From NCBI GenBank assembly GCA_964439215.1, contig CAYTNY010000044.1:1-18931 (forward strand): a DNA stretch of 18,931 nt. Direction: 5' to 3'. Position 1 is the first letter of the stretch; each line of letters starts with the position of its first letter. This stretch comes from CAYTNY01 sp964439215 (lineage in GTDB: Bacteria > Oederibacteriota > PGYV01 > CAYTNY01). Shown piece after piece: positions 12,201 through 18,200 of the stretch. The notes beneath the pieces are model-generated. The model did not search any database. It worked only from the letters and a program-made list of their open reading frames with translations, and was not told the DNA's origin. Position numbers and translations under genes: made by a program.

Positions 12201-15200
12201 GATTTCTCCTGAACTTCCTGTTTCACGCAGCACCACATAAGGTTCTGCCGCGAACGCAGACACAAACTCTATTTTTATTCCTTGTTTTGTAAACTGTTTC
12301 ATATTTCCCGCGTTATCCACAACAATAAGCTTTAAATCGAGATAATTTCCTTTAAGATTGTCAAAAAATATTTCACACAAAGACCCGTTCACAACATCTG
12401 TTTCTCCCCTTCCAAGCACAAACCAGTTTGGGTCCTCATCCGTCCTTATGTAAACCTTATAAAAATCCAACAGCAGCGGCACACTATATACTCCAGGATC
12501 ATCCTGAATATGTGCCGCTCCTATTACCGGGGCATTCCCGTTTATGCCTCCATCGGGTTGATATATCATTGCGTCAATATGAGAATTCCCCGTTGCTTTT
12601 CTTATATAAAACTCGTCTGTAAATGCCCCTCCGTCCGATACAACAACCCGGTATTCTCCGTCACTCAGCCCCGAACCGTCATAATCCGCGGTGTATTTTA
12701 CGCCGCTGCCCCGGATGCCCGGGATTCCGGAAACTACGGCACTTTCTCCGTCATAAACCGAAAAAAACAACTCTCCTGTTCCGCCTGCAAGATTGGCGTA
12801 AAGAACCGTAGACTCCCTGAAAGGATTAGAATCCGCGCCCGGATTGTATATTCCTTCTGTATTTGAAATTTCGATATCCGGCACATCCGCGGTATCCACG
12901 ACCTTTGTATTGCCGGCGGCATCCTCCCCTATGATAAACAGGGTTAAGTCATAGAACTCGTTATCCATGACCGAAATATCCCACTCACACAGCCTGCCGT
13001 TATCATTTATCTGTGTTCTCGAAAGTGTGCTGTCCCCTTCCACAGGATAAGGAACCTTTAAATAGCTGTAATTATCATACGTGTCGTCCCTTTGAGACGC
13101 CTTTCTGTAACCTACCTTGTAGCCCCTGAAATTCGCGGGGTTGACCGCTGTTCCCGCGACTTCAAGGACAGCCCCGTCATCCGCCGCGTCGAGCGTCATG
13201 CCGTGTGCAGCAGCCTTTCCGCCGATACGAGAAATAGACGGCACAACTCTTCCTTTCACCACAAAACACACAGAGCTGTTTGTATTGCCGAATGAATCCA
13301 TTATTGTAATAACAGCCCGGTATGCACCGTCCTCTACAGTGCCCGTTGTCCCATCTCCTTTTTTCCCCACACCATCCCATATAACAGGCCCCACTGACTG
13401 GACATCAGCAAGCTTGGCTTCGGCCACATCGCCCGCAGCTGTACGCGCCAGCTTGTAAAAATAATGTTTTTTCGCGGTCTCGGGGGTAATCTGATAATAT
13501 TCAGGTTCAAAATCCTTATCCTCGCCTTTGTTTCCTACATAATCCAGTTCTATCGCGTCTTTATTGTCAATGCCGCTGTAAAGGCGTTTTACATGGCGTT
13601 GCATCTCATAATCCCATATATCCACGTTCGCGTAAATACACTTTGAAGTCGTTGCCATTGGCTGAAAATATATCGCTGTTGTTGTTCGTCCTTTTGCTTC
13701 TTCCTCGGGATTAAAAATAAACGGGGACGCCGCGGGATTTCTGCTGAACTGCGGAGGCGTATCCACAGGCAGCATATAATATTTTCCCGCCGCCTCGTTT
13801 TGCCTTGTGAATTTCGTATAAGTGCCGATCGGATGACGGGTTGCGAGCTGCTCCCTCCTGGTATTTTTAACACCATTTTCTTCTGTTTCAATTTCCCTGT
13901 ATATGCCGAGATTTCTTTCAATAATAGAACGCGCCTTTTCAGCCATTCTTTCGTATTCTGCCGCATCAGACGCTTCACTCAGTTCAAATATATTATCAAA
14001 CCCGGATATTTGAAGGTCATCCTCTGTATATCTTATTGTTATCTTCAGTGCCGGCGCCGCGGATGCCTGAGACAGATTCAGTTCATTTTCAGTAAGGCCG
14101 GGATATATGCCAAATTTAGATGTTACTGCCTCATAATTATTATTGGGAAGCGTCGGTACAAGGGCGGTATTCTCCGTGTAAACATTCGCGTACCGTGTTT
14201 CAGATACAAGATTGTTCGGAACAAGAAGTTCAAATTTTTTATAAGGCCCGGCAACAATCGTCTTTATGCCTTCCTCTTCCACCGGGTCTATGGGCGTTCC
14301 AATGGTGAAATACGCCCTGTCAAACTCCTTGTCCGTATAATTCAGATTTTTATCGGAAATAAGCGTCCTTATAGTGTATCCGCCCGTAAGCTTTTTTGCC
14401 CATACATTCCACGGATGAATAAACCGGAAAAGCGGTCCGGCAACTCTTTCATTTGAGGTTTTAATCTCTTTAAAATGCGCATTCATCGCGGCTCCCGCGT
14501 AATCTCCCAAACACTCCGCAGGAAAATCTTTTACTGTCTCATTTGTCCAGTCCCGGACATTTTCCAGCAGTTCCTGAGGGACCGTGCATCCTTCCGGGAT
14601 GCATTCCAAAACATTCGGATAACACGGGAATATATTTCTTAATCTCGGCCAGTGTATTATATTTCCTTTTTGATATTCCAAGCTGTACTTTTCAAAACCA
14701 AGCGCGTCTGCATTGCCAATCATATTGACAAAAGATTTTCCTGTATACTTGTTTTTCAGCCTTACTCTAAAAGAATTATTCGGCGTCAGATTAGGCCCCC
14801 CGGAATATTCCGTTGTTTCACCCGGCACATTCTTCTGATCACCAAGCACCAAAAATCTTCCGTTTTCAGCAGGATAAGCTGTCACAAGCTCTATATCAGG
14901 GTTTACTGTATCATCCGGATACAAAAGTTCAATTTTATTGCCTTGTTTTATCCCTCTTATAATATCACTGACCGGCTGTTTTCCTTTTTCCGCCTCAAGA
15001 AAACTCAATGTGCCGCCTTTTTCCTGCATAAGTTTGCTGCCGAATAACAGCCCTTCATATTCACGCATAACATACGAACAAACCGGAATTGCGCGTGTAT
15101 CCTGCTGAGGAAAACTCGTCCCTACAAGATATGCAATAAACGAGGTTTCCACCCTGTGTCCGCCCGCGTTTATTGTCCATATTTTCACCGTATTTTTGCC

Positions 15201-18200
15201 TCCATGCGGAATGGGTATATCCAGCCACCAGTCTGCTTTTCCTTTTGTCCCGTCAGCGGTTGTCATCAAGGTTGTATCAATATTCAAAGTAGTTGTTACA
15301 ACCGGACCATTGTCTGCTTGGGCATAAACCTGTACAAACTGAGGCAGAAAATCCGAAGCCCAGCCCCCAACTTTTAAAATCGTCTTATCCGTGGAGACGC
15401 CCTTTATCCACCCGTTATAATTCGGATATGACAGGGCCGGATCGTTTTTAAAAGGAAAGAATATCCCTATTTCCCCCGGCTCATTTATATCCTCCAAAAT
15501 CCCGGCGGCATCCATCTGCAGCCCTTTGCCGAAACTCAGACTGTTCACCATCTGGTCAATTGCCTCGCCTATAAACGGCATAAAATCAAGTGTCGGAATT
15601 TCTATACCAAATTGAGCAAGCAGATTTATACCTGGCAGTTCTTCAGGTTTTATGTTTTTTGTAATATTTTCAAGAGCCTTTTTTGCCTCGCCTTTTGCTT
15701 TTTGCTTAAGATTGTTTTTAAGATCCTGGATAAAAGGATTGTCGTCGCCAAGCTGATTTCCGAGAGTATGCAAATAATTTCCGTCCTCTGTATTGAATAT
15801 ACTTATAAGTATGGGGCCTATGCTGGTTATTCCGTTTGTAATCGGCTCAGGAACAAACTGAAGCAGGGAAAGCACTTCCGCAAGAAGCTTTACCGCTCCT
15901 TCATTTACGGTAAGCGGCGCTTCACTGCTTCCTTCAGCCGCCTTTATTTTCAGGCTTTGGATTTTTTCAAGGTTTGTTTTTATCCGATCAAAACTTTTGT
16001 TTGAAAAACTTTCAAGCCATTCCGAGCCTTCCATAAGATCATTTTTAGCCCCTTCATATTTTTCTATATACTCGGCTACCTTGCCGGCTATGGTCATAAG
16101 GTCTTCCCATTCAAGACTGCTTAAATCCCACACTGGAACGTCCGGCGTTTGTTCACATCCAAACGCATTATTAAACCATTCTTCGCTATTTATCATTCCG
16201 GCTATTTCATCTATTTTAAGTTCATTGCCGCCATAGCCCGGAAAAGACACTCCGCCCGGCAGCCGGCCGGTAAGGTCTTTTAAAAACTCTTTATTATTAT
16301 CAACAGTTTCGCTGAGATTTTCTTTTATAAACTCATCCAGCCCCTGAAACGCCCATGCTTTTAATAATCCTTCTGCCCACGTTTTCATATAACCGAGCGC
16401 GCCCTGTAAGAGATACTGGGCAAAAGCAGGGTTGTTGGCCATTTGAAGAGAACCGAGTAAAGACATACCTGTACCTATATTCTGCGCTGTTTTATTCAGT
16501 TCAATAAGCTTTGCCATGGCATCCTTGTCCAAGCCTTCCGTCCCCAAAAATGCGCCGGCAAGACTCACCGAAACTAAATCCTGTATAACACGCTGGTTAA
16601 CCGTGTTTCCGGTAAAATCTTCTGTTATAGCGTCAAGAAGCGCATTTGCCCCGTCGCCATACGCTACAGTTTTGTTCTTTGTTTTTTGTTCCGGACTTGT
16701 TTTGCTGTTTTTCAACTGCTCATCTATTAATCCTAAAACACCCTTTGTCGTGCCGCCGGCAGGTTCGCAAATACTTGTATCAAGCATCTGTCCCACCCAA
16801 TCATCAAAAGGAAGGTTTACATCCATAGGCGGCATATTTATTTGAGGGGCTTTTATCCCTCTAAAGTTAAGACTGTTGTCAAAAAGTCCGCCCACCCAGC
16901 TCCACGGCTCAAAACCCTGCAAAGAATCAGGAAAGAAAGTAATAGCAAAATTATCCATATTTAAATCCCACAAACATCCTGTCAAATCAAATCGGGGCAT
17001 CCATTCAGAAAAATCAATATCATCAATAAAATCCAGATTAAAACCTATATTGAATGAAGGAATTCTAAACAACTGCCCGATTTCCAAATCCCAGTCTATA
17101 CATGGAAAAGCCTTTATTATAGGCTCCCCGTGAATCTTCACGTCTTTTTTATTAAAAAATTCTCTTAACGTCTTTCTGGTATTTATTGCGGCTTTTAATT
17201 CATCCGCATCAGAGTTAAAATCTACATCCTGCATATCGGCTATTTTGTTTTCGTCTCCTTCCACACAATCAAAATTAAGATTGGCGTCAATTCCTTTTAA
17301 CAAACCAAATAAATCCACATGTCCAAGATTGATATTCATCTTCGCCAGCTGTATAGAAAAATCTATGTCAAAATCCCATTCCAGTTTTGGCAGACTAAAA
17401 CCTACATTGCTTCCTGAACTTGCCTGCGCCGGCTCTCCGTCTTCATTTTTATAATCAATTCCCTGTTTTTCAGGATCCCTGTCCTTTGATACCATTATAC
17501 TGAAAGCATTGGACTCATCTGAATTAAGCAAACCGCGCTCATATCCTGTTTTTTCATCATCGCTGAAATATTGAGCAACGGTTTCCGGGTTTTCGTCTAT
17601 TGGGTTAGGCGGCATCCCTTCTGTATAACACTGAACAGCCGCTATTATTGTCTCGGAGTGGTTTTCACTTGTATCTCCGAGAATCTCATTTATTCCCGGC
17701 AAAATATCCTGCCTTACCGCCGGAAGACTAAAAGAAAGCACCGCTGGATATTTTTCTTCTTTCTGTATATTAAAAATAGCCAGCAGGAGTTCTATTGCTT
17801 TATCATCGTATTGTGTGTTTTTCAGGATAAGTTTACCCCGAGGATCCCACTTATTTATCTCTCCCGAGAAATATAATTCAAAATTTGCCAGCAAATTAGA
17901 GTCAATGCCTCTTGAAATCCGGGTCTCTTTGTATCTCATAACCATATTATCATCTGTTTTATACGGCCATGTCCATTCCACTTCATATTTAACCGCGCCT
18001 TCCTGTCTTACAATAAATTTTTCCAGGTACACCGGCGATTTATGATAAAAATGCTCAAGTATTCTCATTGCTTTCCAGTTGTTTCTGCTCTTTTTTATGG
18101 CTGCCCATGCGCTCATACCTACACCGCCTCCGCTTATCAGAGTATCCGGCGGAGCAACACCGCTTATTTCCTCCTCAACTATCGTGGTGTTAAGATAAGG

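Noticed and set aside
13589..13978. 129-codon open frame on the - strand in a different frame
   Set aside because: It is in another minus frame from the giant gene and overlaps it completely. Its sequence is Arg/Lys/Gln-rich and has no domain; the main frame here encodes the helical connector and FlgD-type copy 1.
13800..14456. 218-codon open frame on the + strand
   Set aside because: It lies wholly antisense to the giant gene. Its product is rich in Arg, Cys, Tyr and Ile with no recognisable domain, while the opposite strand reads as ordered surface-protein modules.
15795..15850. Possible transmembrane helix (ITNGITSIGPILISIF)
   Set aside because: Hydrophobic run is short, contains Asn, Gly and Pro, and is flanked by soluble-looking amphipathic helices; no other span is found in the window.
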